A stretch of 5,565 nucleotides of DNA from an uncultured delta proteobacterium (GTDB lineage Bacteria > Desulfobacterota > WTBG01 > CAIYCZ01). Shown here in pieces: positions 1-5,542 of the stretch. Location: NCBI GenBank assembly GCA_903924805.1, contig CAIYCZ010000289.1, positions 1 to 5,565 of the forward strand. Reading direction: 5' to 3'. The position numbers were made by a program, and so were the translations under genes. How positions within the stretch are numbered: position 1 is the first letter of the stretch; every line of letters begins with the position of its first letter. The notes under the pieces are model-generated. The model was not told where the DNA came from, searched no databases, and was given only the letters and a program-made list of their open reading frames with translations.

Positions 1-70
1 ACTTCCTTCATCCGAAAGGGACTTCTTATCAAAAAATAAAATTAAAAACTGGGCGATACTATCCAAAGGC

Positions 71-76
71 AAGGAG
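71..76 (+). promoter_or_regulatory. Shine-Dalgarno of the first small gene
   Basis: AAGGAG lies five bases before the ATG at 82 and fixes this start. The preceding 70 bases are AT-rich, but I see no convincing -35/-10 pair in them, so the operon promoter may lie upstream of the window. Confidence 0.7.
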
Positions 77-81
77 CATAT

Positions 82-423
82 ATGACCGAAACAAAACAGG
101 ATCGCATTAAATTTAAGTATGTTATTCCTGAGGATCTGCGCGATTACTATGTGAACGGCATGTGGGGCGGAGTAACTCCAAGAGGAGAAATTCACATGCA
201 GTTTTATAATGAGCGGCACCCAATTCCAAAATCAATTACTCACAAAATAAACAACGATACAATCCTTGGTGAAGTTCTTGAGCACGATAAAGGCGGTGAC
301 GTTGTAAGGGCCGTTCAGACATCGGTGGTCATGGATTTAAGCACAGCCATTGCAATCAGAGACTGGCTTAATGAAAAAATAGATATTTTGCAAAAACAGT
401 CTACAGGTGGTACGGTACAATGA
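82..423 (+). CDS. Small conserved-looking hypothetical protein, DUF3467-like
   Basis: A 113-aa soluble protein with no signal peptide or membrane segment. The ATG at 82 is supported by AAGGAG five bases upstream. The middle holds a strand-rich block, YYVNGMWGGVTPRGEIHMQF (residues 22-41), and a second block, VRAVQTSVVMDLSTAIAIRDWL (residues 75-96), suggests a strand followed by a helix. An N-terminal 'YxNG...' strand, a phenylalanine strand and a C-terminal 'V.M....A..I..WL' helix recall the small DUF3467-type fold. This is recognition by pattern only and could be wrong. It is the first gene of a three-gene operon: its TGA overlaps the ATG of the next gene (ATGA), which points to translational coupling and equimolar production. 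The linked product has a winged-helix-like end, so a regulatory or nucleic-acid role is conceivable but not shown. Real gene: likely. Function: unknown. Confidence 0.8.
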   Translation: MTETKQDRIKFKYVIPEDLRDYYVNGMWGGVTPRGEIHMQFYNERHPIPKSITHKINNDTILGEVLEHDKGGDVVRAVQTSVVMDLSTAIAIRDWLNEKIDILQKQSTGGTVQ

Positions 424-854
424 CAACAACAAATTATAGATTGCCTTATGAAGGGGTGTTCAGCAATATTGAGAAAAAAACGAGCGCCGTAAGATCTCAA
501 GTAAATTCTACTCCGCTTATTTTAAAACAAAGCTGGGCAGATCAGCCAACAAACACGGCGTTTGTAATTTTTAATAATCCCGAACTGTTCGTTAGAGTCA
601 ACGCATTAGAAAAAGAAGTTAAGGAGCTAAAAGCCATGTTGCACATAGATAGCCACAGCCATGAAGTTCCTTTACCTGTTGTTGACATATCTCTTGATGA
701 AGCTAAAAATTCAATTGCTGCTTTTTTCAGAGAAAACGACGGCAGGGAAATATCCTTCGGCGATATTATAGATGCGCTTAATATTCCTCTTCCGACGATT
801 GTAGAGGCATGTGATGAGTTGGAAAAGGAGGGCAAGATTGCCGGAGTCAATTAG
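420..854 (+). CDS. Hypothetical protein with coiled coil and C-terminal winged-helix-like domain
   Basis: A 144-aa soluble protein. The start overlaps the upstream stop as ATGA, and AGGTGG (405-410) sits nine bases before it. Three regions are visible. Residues 1-50 are polar and of unclear fold. Residues about 57-75 (RVNALEKEVKELKAML) have heptad-like spacing and probably form a short coiled coil for oligomerisation. Residues about 89-144 look like a small winged helix, with helix 1 at SLDEAKNSIAAFFREN, helix 2 at SFGDIIDALN, a putative recognition helix at PTIVEACDELEKEGKI, and the 'EKEGKI' turn common before a wing. An oligomeric DNA-binding or adaptor protein fits this layout, but no family can be named. 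The 3' end contains the ribosome-binding site and TTG start of the next gene, so the two are coupled. Confidence 0.8.
   Translation: MTTTNYRLPYEGVFSNIEKKTSAVRSQVNSTPLILKQSWADQPTNTAFVIFNNPELFVRVNALEKEVKELKAMLHIDSHSHEVPLPVVDISLDEAKNSIAAFFRENDGREISFGDIIDALNIPLPTIVEACDELEKEGKIAGVN
826..831 (+). promoter_or_regulatory. Shine-Dalgarno that decides a TTG start
   Basis: A perfect AGGAGG, within AAAAGGAGGG at 823-832, stands six bases before the TTG at 838. It lies inside the coding end of the upstream gene. The alternative GTG (811) and ATG (814) starts in the same frame would put this motif inside the coding sequence, and I see no comparable motif at good spacing before them. Confidence 0.6.
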
Positions 855-1044
855 AAAAAAAGAGCACTCAGTACGTTACAACCCAGGCGATGCTTTGTCA
901 GGTGATCAAATTCTTATTGAATGCCGCAAACAAAGAAGATGGCAAACAGTGCGCGGGTCAGAACAGCACCATTATTTTTCTACAATAGCTGAAATGAACG
1001 CATATGCTGTCATCTCAAAAAAATTTAAAAATCTCCAGAAATAA
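838..1044 (+). CDS. Small basic hypothetical protein, third gene of the operon
   Basis: Starting at TTG 838 gives 68 residues (MPESIRKKEH...). The frame is open from a GTG at 811 (77 aa), but only the TTG has an ideal Shine-Dalgarno (AGGAGG, six-base spacer). With this start the gene overlaps its upstream neighbour by 17 bases, as in a coupled operon. The product is basic (KK, RKQRR, KKFKN) with no membrane segment or signal peptide. Residues about 25-60 suggest two strands (ILIECRKQRRWQTVRG) followed by a helix (STIAEMNAYAVISKKF). That arrangement is seen in several tiny beta-beta-alpha proteins, but I cannot assign a family. Basic charge is compatible with nucleic-acid binding, which is only an inference. 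The main uncertainty is whether so short a frame is translated; its position and ribosome-binding site favour it. Confidence 0.6.
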   Translation: MPESIRKKEHSVRYNPGDALSGDQILIECRKQRRWQTVRGSEQHHYFSTIAEMNAYAVISKKFKNLQK

Positions 1045-1099
1045 GATGATCATTATCGATGTGGTAATCTGGGGACCTTGCTGGCTGTAATTGATGTGA

Positions 1100-1132
1100 G
1101 GGTGCTAAGGGGACGCCCGTTTTCCAGCACCC
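1100..1132. repeat. Inverted repeat / hairpin between convergent genes
   Basis: GGGTGCT (1100-1106) and AGCACCC (1126-1132) are perfect seven-base arms around a 19-base loop. The loop contains GGGGACGCCC, which can itself fold (GGG/CCC). No T-tract follows on either strand, so it is not a textbook intrinsic terminator. It could still act as a transcript-end structure for either convergent operon. The loop core resembles GGGGACAGCC of the repeats beside the transposase at the right end, so a REP-type origin is possible. Confidence 0.5.
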
Positions 1133-1148
1133 GCAGGGACGTGGTTAA

Positions 1149-3503
1149 TTACTTAATGCATACTGACCTGACTTGTTTGAAGTCAGTATGGCCGCCAAGA
1201 ACTTTTTCAATGCCATCCTGGAGCAGCGTATGCATGCCTTGCTCCATTGCCAGATGGCGTATTTCTTCCACCCGGGCTTTCCTCTGGATAACCTCTTTAA
1301 TCTCATCAGTAGCTGGCAGAAGCTCATGTATGCCCATTCTGCCCTTATAGCCCATATTATTGCACTGTGAGCAACCCACGGGACGATAAAGCATAAATTT
1401 GTCGTGGTATATAATATGCGGCAAATTCTTTTCCCACCACGCTTTGCCATACGCCTCACGCAATGCAAGAAATTCTTTTTCTTCCGGATGATACGGCTCT
1501 TTGCATTCCTTGCACAGGGTGCGGACCAGGCGCTGGGCAAGGATACCAAGCAATGCGTCTGCGAAGTTGAAAGGATCCATCCCCATATCCAGCAGTCGGA
1601 TGACGGTCTCTGATGCGCTGTTAGTATGCATAGTGCTTAAAACCAGGTGCCCGGTAAGCGATGCTTCAATCCCGGTGCTTGCTGTCTCCCGGTCCCGCAT
1701 TTCACCAACCATAATAACATCAGGGTCTGCCCTGAGAAAAGCCCGCATAGCCGAAGCAAAGGTCAAACCAATTTTGGGCTGCACCTGCACCTGGCGTAAA
1801 CCACTCTGGGTAATTTCAACAGGATCCTCAGCAGTCCATATTTTCCGTTCCGTGGTATTTATGTGTTTTAAGGCCGAATGCAGCGTGGTGGTCTTGCCGG
1901 AGCCTGTGGGCCCCACACACAGGAAGATACCATAGGGCTTCTGGATCAGATCCTTAAGCTGTAGAACATTTTTTTCAGAGAATCCCATCTGCTCCAGAGG
2001 CACCGTGTTGATCGACAGGATACGAATTATCACGTCCTCATGTCCTCCCTGCGTAGGGATGACAGCTACACGGAATTCAATGGTCCGATCAAGCATTGCA
2101 AGTTTTATTTTTCCATCCTGAGGCTTGCGCCTCTCCGTAATATCCAGTTGTGACATAATCTTAAAGCGGGAGACCAGTGGCCGCGTATAATGCCCGGGAA
2201 CGGTAAGGTATTTCTGGCAAACACCGTCAATGCGGATGCGTATATCCGCATGGCCGTTATTGGGATGCGGTTCAATATGAATATCCGATGCTCCTTTGGT
2301 GAATGCTTCGCGCATGATTTGGTTTGCTAATCGTACAATGGCTGAGTCACTCTCTTTGATCTCGTGAGTTGCAGCCTGGATATCCTCTGCTTCAGCGTGC
2401 TCCACCGTATAGGCATCCCCGTTTTTTTCTGAAGTGTGGATATGCTCTCGTGAATAGTACTGTGTGGTTTCAATCAGATTGACAATATCCTCAGGCAGCC
2501 CGACAAGGAACTTAATCGTTTTGTTATTGCCATAATACTTGGTTACTAAATCGGTCTTGTTAAGGTTATGCGGGTCATCAATCACAATGCGTATGAGAGC
2601 TTCCTCCTCAGACAGGGGGGCACAGAGAAGTCTGGCAAAAAAGTCCAGATTACGGCCTCTCAGAAGAAATGAAGGAATGATCGCTCCTTCTTCATGCTGG
2701 TAAAAACCGCAGCAGTAATATTCACTGAGCGCTTTAAGGATGTAATCTTTGGAAATATTGAAATCGTCCATCAGGATATTTATCAGCTGCTTTTGTTCCT
2801 TCATTGCTTTTATTGAAGCCTGTGCGAGCTCTTTATCAGAAAGAAGATTGTTGGCAATCAGATATAAAAATTTCTCATGCTCACTTCGGGCTTCGCTCCT
2901 GCCGAAGTTTTGAAATGCATTTCCCAGGGTCTGGGCAATTTCCGATAAAGAGGTTTCGTCCTCCGGGGTAAAGAAATATCCGTTCTTCTTATTTATGAGC
3001 TGAATAACACCTTTTAATTGCTGATCATGGAGAATAGGAGCTGCAAGAATGGTCTGCGCCATGGCGCTGTTCTTTTCGTCTAATGATTGGCAGTGAAGGT
3101 GAGGATGCGCATGCTGTAATGCTACGGGATCGTGATTATTTCTGATATTGACCACCTTCCTGGTATACGCAGAAAATCCGGCCACGGTATGTGAATCTAT
3201 CGGCAAGCGGATTTCCCTGATCTCATTTCCAACCTTTATTTTAGAACAGATTACATTCCTGTTCTCGCTCGTGTAGATTATAATTTGCTCAGCATCAAGA
3301 AGGGTTACAATATCATCCTTTATATCAAGAATGATCCTCTCCATAGACTCAGCAGCATAAATGCGATTAATAATCTCGCTCAGCTTAGCTTTATATTTCA
3401 GGTTGTGTTCAACATCGGTTATCGGGGGGCATGTTGCAGGATTGAAAAGAGAGACCTTCGTGAATTCCTGGCTTTTCGTTTTAAAAAGGTTTACGACATT
3501 CAT
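1149..3503 (-). CDS. GspE/PilB-family secretion or pilus ATPase with N-terminal GAF domain
   Basis: Cytoplasmic hexameric ATPase of the type II secretion / type IV pilus superfamily, predicted to power pilin or pseudopilin assembly. I prefer the ATG at 3503 (784 aa), which has a G-rich ribosome-binding stretch eight bases upstream; a GTG at 3512 would add three residues. In 787-residue numbering: a GAF-like domain at about 40-200 (PILHDQQLKGVIQLINKKNG, then FTPEDE); an N1/MshEN-like helical segment at about 215-270; an N2 domain with ASDIHIEP (408-415) and RIRIDG (425-430); Walker A GPTGSGKT (534-541); Asp box around E562; Walker B-like DPDVIMVGEMRD (596-607) with E604; His box around H622-H629; and paired cysteines C667/C670 and C714/C717 for zinc. 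All catalytic motifs are intact. The protein is longer than ordinary PilB or GspE because of the GAF domain, which may bind a small ligand. No prepilin peptidase, inner-membrane or pilin gene is adjacent, so PilB and GspE cannot be separated. Confidence 0.95.
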   Translation of the reverse strand: MNVVNLFKTKSQEFTKVSLFNPATCPPITDVEHNLKYKAKLSEIINRIYAAESMERIILDIKDDIVTLLDAEQIIIYTSENRNVICSKIKVGNEIREIRLPIDSHTVAGFSAYTRKVVNIRNNHDPVALQHAHPHLHCQSLDEKNSAMAQTILAAPILHDQQLKGVIQLINKKNGYFFTPEDETSLSEIAQTLGNAFQNFGRSEARSEHEKFLYLIANNLLSDKELAQASIKAMKEQKQLINILMDDFNISKDYILKALSEYYCCGFYQHEEGAIIPSFLLRGRNLDFFARLLCAPLSEEEALIRIVIDDPHNLNKTDLVTKYYGNNKTIKFLVGLPEDIVNLIETTQYYSREHIHTSEKNGDAYTVEHAEAEDIQAATHEIKESDSAIVRLANQIMREAFTKGASDIHIEPHPNNGHADIRIRIDGVCQKYLTVPGHYTRPLVSRFKIMSQLDITERRKPQDGKIKLAMLDRTIEFRVAVIPTQGGHEDVIIRILSINTVPLEQMGFSEKNVLQLKDLIQKPYGIFLCVGPTGSGKTTTLHSALKHINTTERKIWTAEDPVEITQSGLRQVQVQPKIGLTFASAMRAFLRADPDVIMVGEMRDRETASTGIEASLTGHLVLSTMHTNSASETVIRLLDMGMDPFNFADALLGILAQRLVRTLCKECKEPYHPEEKEFLALREAYGKAWWEKNLPHIIYHDKFMLYRPVGCSQCNNMGYKGRMGIHELLPATDEIKEVIQRKARVEEIRHLAMEQGMHTLLQDGIEKVLGGHTDFKQVRSVCIK
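1159..1190. repeat. Perfect inverted repeat in the 3' end of the ATPase gene
   Basis: CATACTGAC (1159-1167) and GTCAGTATG (1182-1190) are perfect nine-base arms with a 14-base loop. They lie within the last codons of the ATPase gene, just before its TAA. A competing inner pairing (ACTT/AAGT) is possible. No T-run follows in the coding direction. It may slow 3' exonucleases or help end the transcript, or it may be chance within coding sequence. Confidence 0.4.
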
Positions 3504-3511
3504 CTCTGTCA

Positions 3512-3519
3512 CCCCCCCC
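3512..3519 (-). repeat. Eight-base G homopolymer in the ATPase ribosome-binding region
   Basis: Eight consecutive C on the + strand read as G8 on the coding strand. The run lies eight bases before the preferred ATG (3503) and includes the G of the alternative GTG (3512). It supplies the purine-rich ribosome-binding signal. Its length makes slippage possible, which would alter spacing rather than reading frame. Confidence 0.6.
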
Positions 3520-3825
3520 TTCTATTACGATATTTTGGAATTTTAATATTATTATATGATTTAGGTTTTTAGGAATTGCATATGTGAACCAAATAAAATT
3601 CACTTTATACTGACGCTTCTAATACAATTGTCGTTCGTGAAGGGGAAATATTAGGAGAAAATTAAAAGCACCGTGTTGATTTTTTATCCTTCATCCATGG
3701 TGACGATACAAGGATTCCTCACGCTTTTTTGTTGCGTCTTTATGTCTGGATAACGCACCACTAAAATGCCTTTATATAATTGTGCCTTAAATACCTTCAA
3801 ATTATACCGAAGACACGGTAACAAC

Positions 3826-3854
3826 TTGACAGTCTGCCGTTGTTTTATTAATAT
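3826..3854 (+). promoter_or_regulatory. Sigma-70-type promoter of the toxin-antitoxin operon
   Basis: A perfect -35, TTGACA (3826-3831), is followed after 17 bases by TAATAT (3849-3854), a 4-of-6 match to the -10 consensus. Transcription would start about 25 bases before the antitoxin ATG. A small inverted repeat, TACCG (3805-3809) and CGGTA (3816-3820), lies just upstream of the -35 and could bind a regulator. Confidence 0.6.
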
Positions 3855-3875
3855 ACACATATAGTTACACATATA
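3854..3875 (+). repeat. Ten-base direct repeat, candidate antitoxin operator
   Basis: TACACATATA occurs at 3854-3863 and again at 3866-3875, a 12-base period. The repeats run from the end of the -10 box to the first base of the Shine-Dalgarno (AAGGAG, 3875-3880). Ribbon-helix-helix antitoxins commonly repress their own promoter by binding short repeated sites side by side, so this is a plausible autoregulatory operator. The binding itself is inferred. Confidence 0.5.
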
Positions 3876-3885
3876 AGGAGCTGTT

Positions 3886-4197
3886 ATGAAACGCACCAAT
3901 GTTATGCTTACCGACAGCCAGCACGCCCTGCTGGCCAATATGGCACGCCGGGAAGGCCGCACTCTGGGTGAGAAGATACGGGATGCTATAGATAAACTAT
4001 ATGTGCCGAAAGACTCCGTTGATAAAAAACGAGAGGTCGCCCTGCTGGCATATCAGGAAGGGTTTATCAGTCTGGGCAAGCTGTCTGAGGCCCTGGGGCT
4101 TGATCCTTTCTCGGCACGCGACTATTTGAAAGCCAAGGGAATTAAACTCAGGACTTTGGACAAAGAAGAGATAGGGGAAGACCTGAAAAATGCCTGA
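3886..4197 (+). CDS. Antitoxin: ribbon-helix-helix plus UPF0175-like domain
   Basis: A 103-aa protein, with AAGGAG five bases before the ATG. Residues 3-39 fit a ribbon-helix-helix DNA-binding unit: a strand (RTNVMLT), helix A (DSQHALLANMARREG) and helix B (TLGEKIRDAIDKLY). Residues about 49-86 (EVALLAYQEGFISLGKLSEALGLD, then SARDYLKAKGI) match the pattern of UPF0175 proteins, a small helix-turn-helix-like family often encoded before PIN-type toxins. The protein probably binds and neutralises the downstream toxin through its C-terminal part and represses the shared promoter through its N-terminus. This follows the usual type II toxin-antitoxin plan and is inferred. The stop overlaps the toxin start by eight bases, favouring coupled translation. 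The directly repeated TACACATATA upstream is its likely operator. Confidence 0.8.
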   Translation: MKRTNVMLTDSQHALLANMARREGRTLGEKIRDAIDKLYVPKDSVDKKREVALLAYQEGFISLGKLSEALGLDPFSARDYLKAKGIKLRTLDKEEIGEDLKNA

Positions 4198-4687
4198 GGT
4201 TATTTTTGACAGTTGTGTGCTGAGCAATTTTGCCCTCATGGAGGGGATGCATATTTTAAAAAAACTGTATGCAGGCAGGGCATGTACAACTGATTTTGTC
4301 AGACTGGAAATACTTAAGGGCATTCACAGCGGGCATGAAAAACTTGCTGAAATTAATCAGGCAATAAAAGACGGATGGCTTGAGGAAAGAGCATTTAAAA
4401 GTCGAAGGGAAAAAGCTATCTTTGAAAAATTATCAACATCTCTTGGATCTGGTGAGGCTTCATGCATTGCTATAGCCCATAGCAGAGGGTATCTCTTTGC
4501 CTCCGATGACCGGGCTGCACGTGAAGAAGCCTCTGTGCTAACGGTTAAAATAACAGGAACCATAGGGATATTACTGAGAGGAATCAAAAAGAAAGTTATT
4601 GACCTCAACGAAGGTGAGAGGCTTTTGAAGCTTATGATTAAAGCAGGTTTCTTCAGCCCAATACGTTCTCTCAGGGAGATCGCATAA
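4190..4687 (+). CDS. PIN-domain toxin, DUF3368-type predicted ribonuclease
   Basis: A 165-aa protein of the PIN-like group often annotated DUF3368. These are predicted Mg2+-dependent endoribonucleases that act as toxins of type II toxin-antitoxin pairs. Visible marks are the N-terminal strand and first acidic residue (VIFDSCVLSNF, D7), a second acidic position in RLEILKG (E40), the conserved SLGSGEASCIAIA block (84-96, E89), the ASDDRAAREEA block (104-114, D106/D107), and TGTIGILLRGIKK (122-134), which is typical of this family. The length is normal and all expected acidic residues are present, so it is probably active. The ATG overlaps the antitoxin stop by eight bases, with only a weak purine stretch (AGGGGA) about 11 bases upstream, so translation likely depends on the antitoxin ribosomes. 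Substrate RNA is unknown. Toxicity is inferred from family and gene order. Confidence 0.85.
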   Translation: MPEVIFDSCVLSNFALMEGMHILKKLYAGRACTTDFVRLEILKGIHSGHEKLAEINQAIKDGWLEERAFKSRREKAIFEKLSTSLGSGEASCIAIAHSRGYLFASDDRAAREEASVLTVKITGTIGILLRGIKKKVIDLNEGERLLKLMIKAGFFSPIRSLREIA

Positions 4688-4759
4688 TCCCACCGCTATT
4701 CCCTCACAACCGCTCAGAGCCTGCATGACCAGCTCAATTTTCTTTTCATCAGCAGTCAA
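4685..4759 (-). pseudogene. Possible truncated 5' end of a gene
   Basis: On the minus strand a TTG at 4759 is preceded, ten bases away, by GGAGG (in GGGAGGGG). It opens about 25 codons reading MTADEKKIELVMQALSGCEG and onward, which looks protein-like (charged amphipathic helix). The frame continues only as antisense of the toxin gene's 3' end, where it stops looking protein-like. It may be the remnant of a gene cut when the toxin-antitoxin module or the transposon arrived, or it may be chance. I cannot name a family. Confidence 0.2.
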
Positions 4760-4787
4760 ATTCTGATCCCCTCCCTTGCTATCACTT

Positions 4788-4831
4788 TAGGATAAATCGG
4801 GGACAGCCATAGGATAAATCGGGGACAGCCA
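4788..4831. repeat. Tandem 22-bp direct repeat, two perfect copies
   Basis: The 22-bp unit at 4788-4809 is repeated without change at 4810-4831. It begins TAGGATAAATCGG and ends GGGGACAGCCA. The second copy runs into the left inverted repeat of the transposase element, so this is a locally duplicated element end. Repeats with a GGGGACAGCC core next to RAYT genes are typical of REP-like families spread by such enzymes. Confidence 0.85.
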
Positions 4832-4840
4832 CAGATTATT
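4818..4840 (+). repeat. Left 23-bp inverted repeat of the RAYT element
   Basis: Starts ATCGGGGACAGCCACAG and is the exact reverse complement of 5543-5565. It contains the TAA stop of the transposase (4836-4838), so the gene's end and the element's end are fused. Confidence 0.85.
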
Positions 4841-5504
4841 TCTTCTTAACTGGTCTGCCTGCTTTGCCCCGTATAAAGCTGCATTTAAACCGTTTCTCTA
4901 ATCGTTTAACAAATCTTTCATCCCCTACCGGCCGTGTCCCGTAGGCCTCCCGCCGTATCGTCTCCAGAAACGCTTTCTCATCCGCCCCACGTAGATACCG
5001 TCGCCAATTCCCTATCAATTCCTTTATCATATCATCACCGGTTACCAGTGGATCGCTTTTTACCTTCCCCATATGCCACGCTGCACTTGACCATTGATAC
5101 TGCCATGCCTCCTTCACGATCCCGGCACGCACCGGGTTCCGTTCCACATACCGTATCGCTGCCAGCAAATACCGCTCATCCAGCACATTTGACCCAAACC
5201 GTGCCTGCCATAAATGCCCCCGCCACTCCTGCCGCTTGTTTATCTGCCGGGTATATTTTACATGGGCATCGGAAAAGCACCGTGCCAGGGAATCCGCCTT
5301 CGTTGGTACCGCAATAACATGTACATGGTTGTCCATTAAACAATAGGCCCAGACCATAACCCCGTACCGTTCACAGGCATTTTTCAGAAATGACAGATAG
5401 GCCAGCCGGTCTTCATCGCTGAAAAACACTTCAAGCCTTCTATTACCCCGCTGGACCACATGATGCGGATATCCTGCTGCTACTACGCGCGCTGTTCGTG
5501 CCAT
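4836..5504 (-). CDS. REP-associated tyrosine transposase (RAYT, Y1/HUH family)
   Basis: A 222-aa single-strand DNA transposase related to IS200 TnpA. These enzymes nick DNA with a tyrosine and are linked to the spread of REP-like repeats. I chose the ATG at 5504, with AAGGA seven bases upstream; a TTG at 5534 would add ten residues that are not family-like. The N-terminus MARTARVVAAGYPHHVVQRGN is typical of the family. The metal-binding HUH motif is HVH at 60-62 (in MDNHVHVIAVP). The likely nucleophile is Y84 in HVKYTRQIN, followed by GHLWQARFGSNVLDE (96-110) and the signature YVERNPVRAGIV (119-130) with QYQWSSAAWH. The basic tail (GRPVKKK) ends inside the left inverted repeat. Length and motifs are complete, so it is probably functional. 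It converges on the toxin gene, with no clear terminator between them. Confidence 0.93.
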   Translation of the reverse strand: MARTARVVAAGYPHHVVQRGNRRLEVFFSDEDRLAYLSFLKNACERYGVMVWAYCLMDNHVHVIAVPTKADSLARCFSDAHVKYTRQINKRQEWRGHLWQARFGSNVLDERYLLAAIRYVERNPVRAGIVKEAWQYQWSSAAWHMGKVKSDPLVTGDDMIKELIGNWRRYLRGADEKAFLETIRREAYGTRPVGDERFVKRLEKRFKCSFIRGKAGRPVKKK

Positions 5505-5542
5505 AGTGTCATCCTTTACCCCATCACTGAGCAATTGTCAAT

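Larger units (their letters stand above)
3504..3885. other. Divergent intergenic region between ATPase and toxin-antitoxin genes
   Basis: This 382-bp, AT-rich stretch holds no convincing gene. On the right it carries the toxin-antitoxin promoter and direct repeats listed separately. On the left is the ribosome-binding G-run of the ATPase gene and a minus-strand TATAAT (3551-3556) without a good -35 partner. A small inverted repeat, GTGAA (3584-3588) with TTCAC (3599-3603), could be a regulator site, but the ten-base spacer fits no family I can name. No tRNA or riboswitch is apparent. Confidence 0.6.

Noticed and set aside
1501..1935. A 144-codon open frame on the + strand
   Set aside because: It lies wholly antisense to the conserved Walker-motif region of the ATPase gene and shows no family motif of its own.
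3577..3595. Sigma-54-like GG...GC on the minus strand upstream of the ATPase gene (pilus genes often use sigma-54)
   Set aside because: The GG-to-GC distance is nine rather than ten bases and the flanking consensus is poor.
3668..3680. GCACCGTGTTGAT shared with 2000-2012 in the ATPase gene
   Set aside because: A single 13-base match with no flanking similarity and one copy in coding sequence; most likely chance.
3684..3962. A 92-codon minus-strand frame over the toxin-antitoxin promoter
   Set aside because: It overlaps the antitoxin start and promoter in antisense, and the translation has no recognisable pattern.
4788..4831. CRISPR array
   Set aside because: Only two contiguous copies with no spacer between them and a transposase next door; this is a tandem element end.
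4934..5317. A 127-codon open frame on the + strand
   Set aside because: It is antisense to the RAYT transposase and its proline/histidine/serine-rich translation is typical of a shadow frame.
5513..5541. TTGACA on the minus strand just inside the right inverted repeat, as a transposase promoter
   Set aside because: At 17-base spacing the -10 position reads TAAAGG and overlaps the Shine-Dalgarno, so it is not a convincing promoter.
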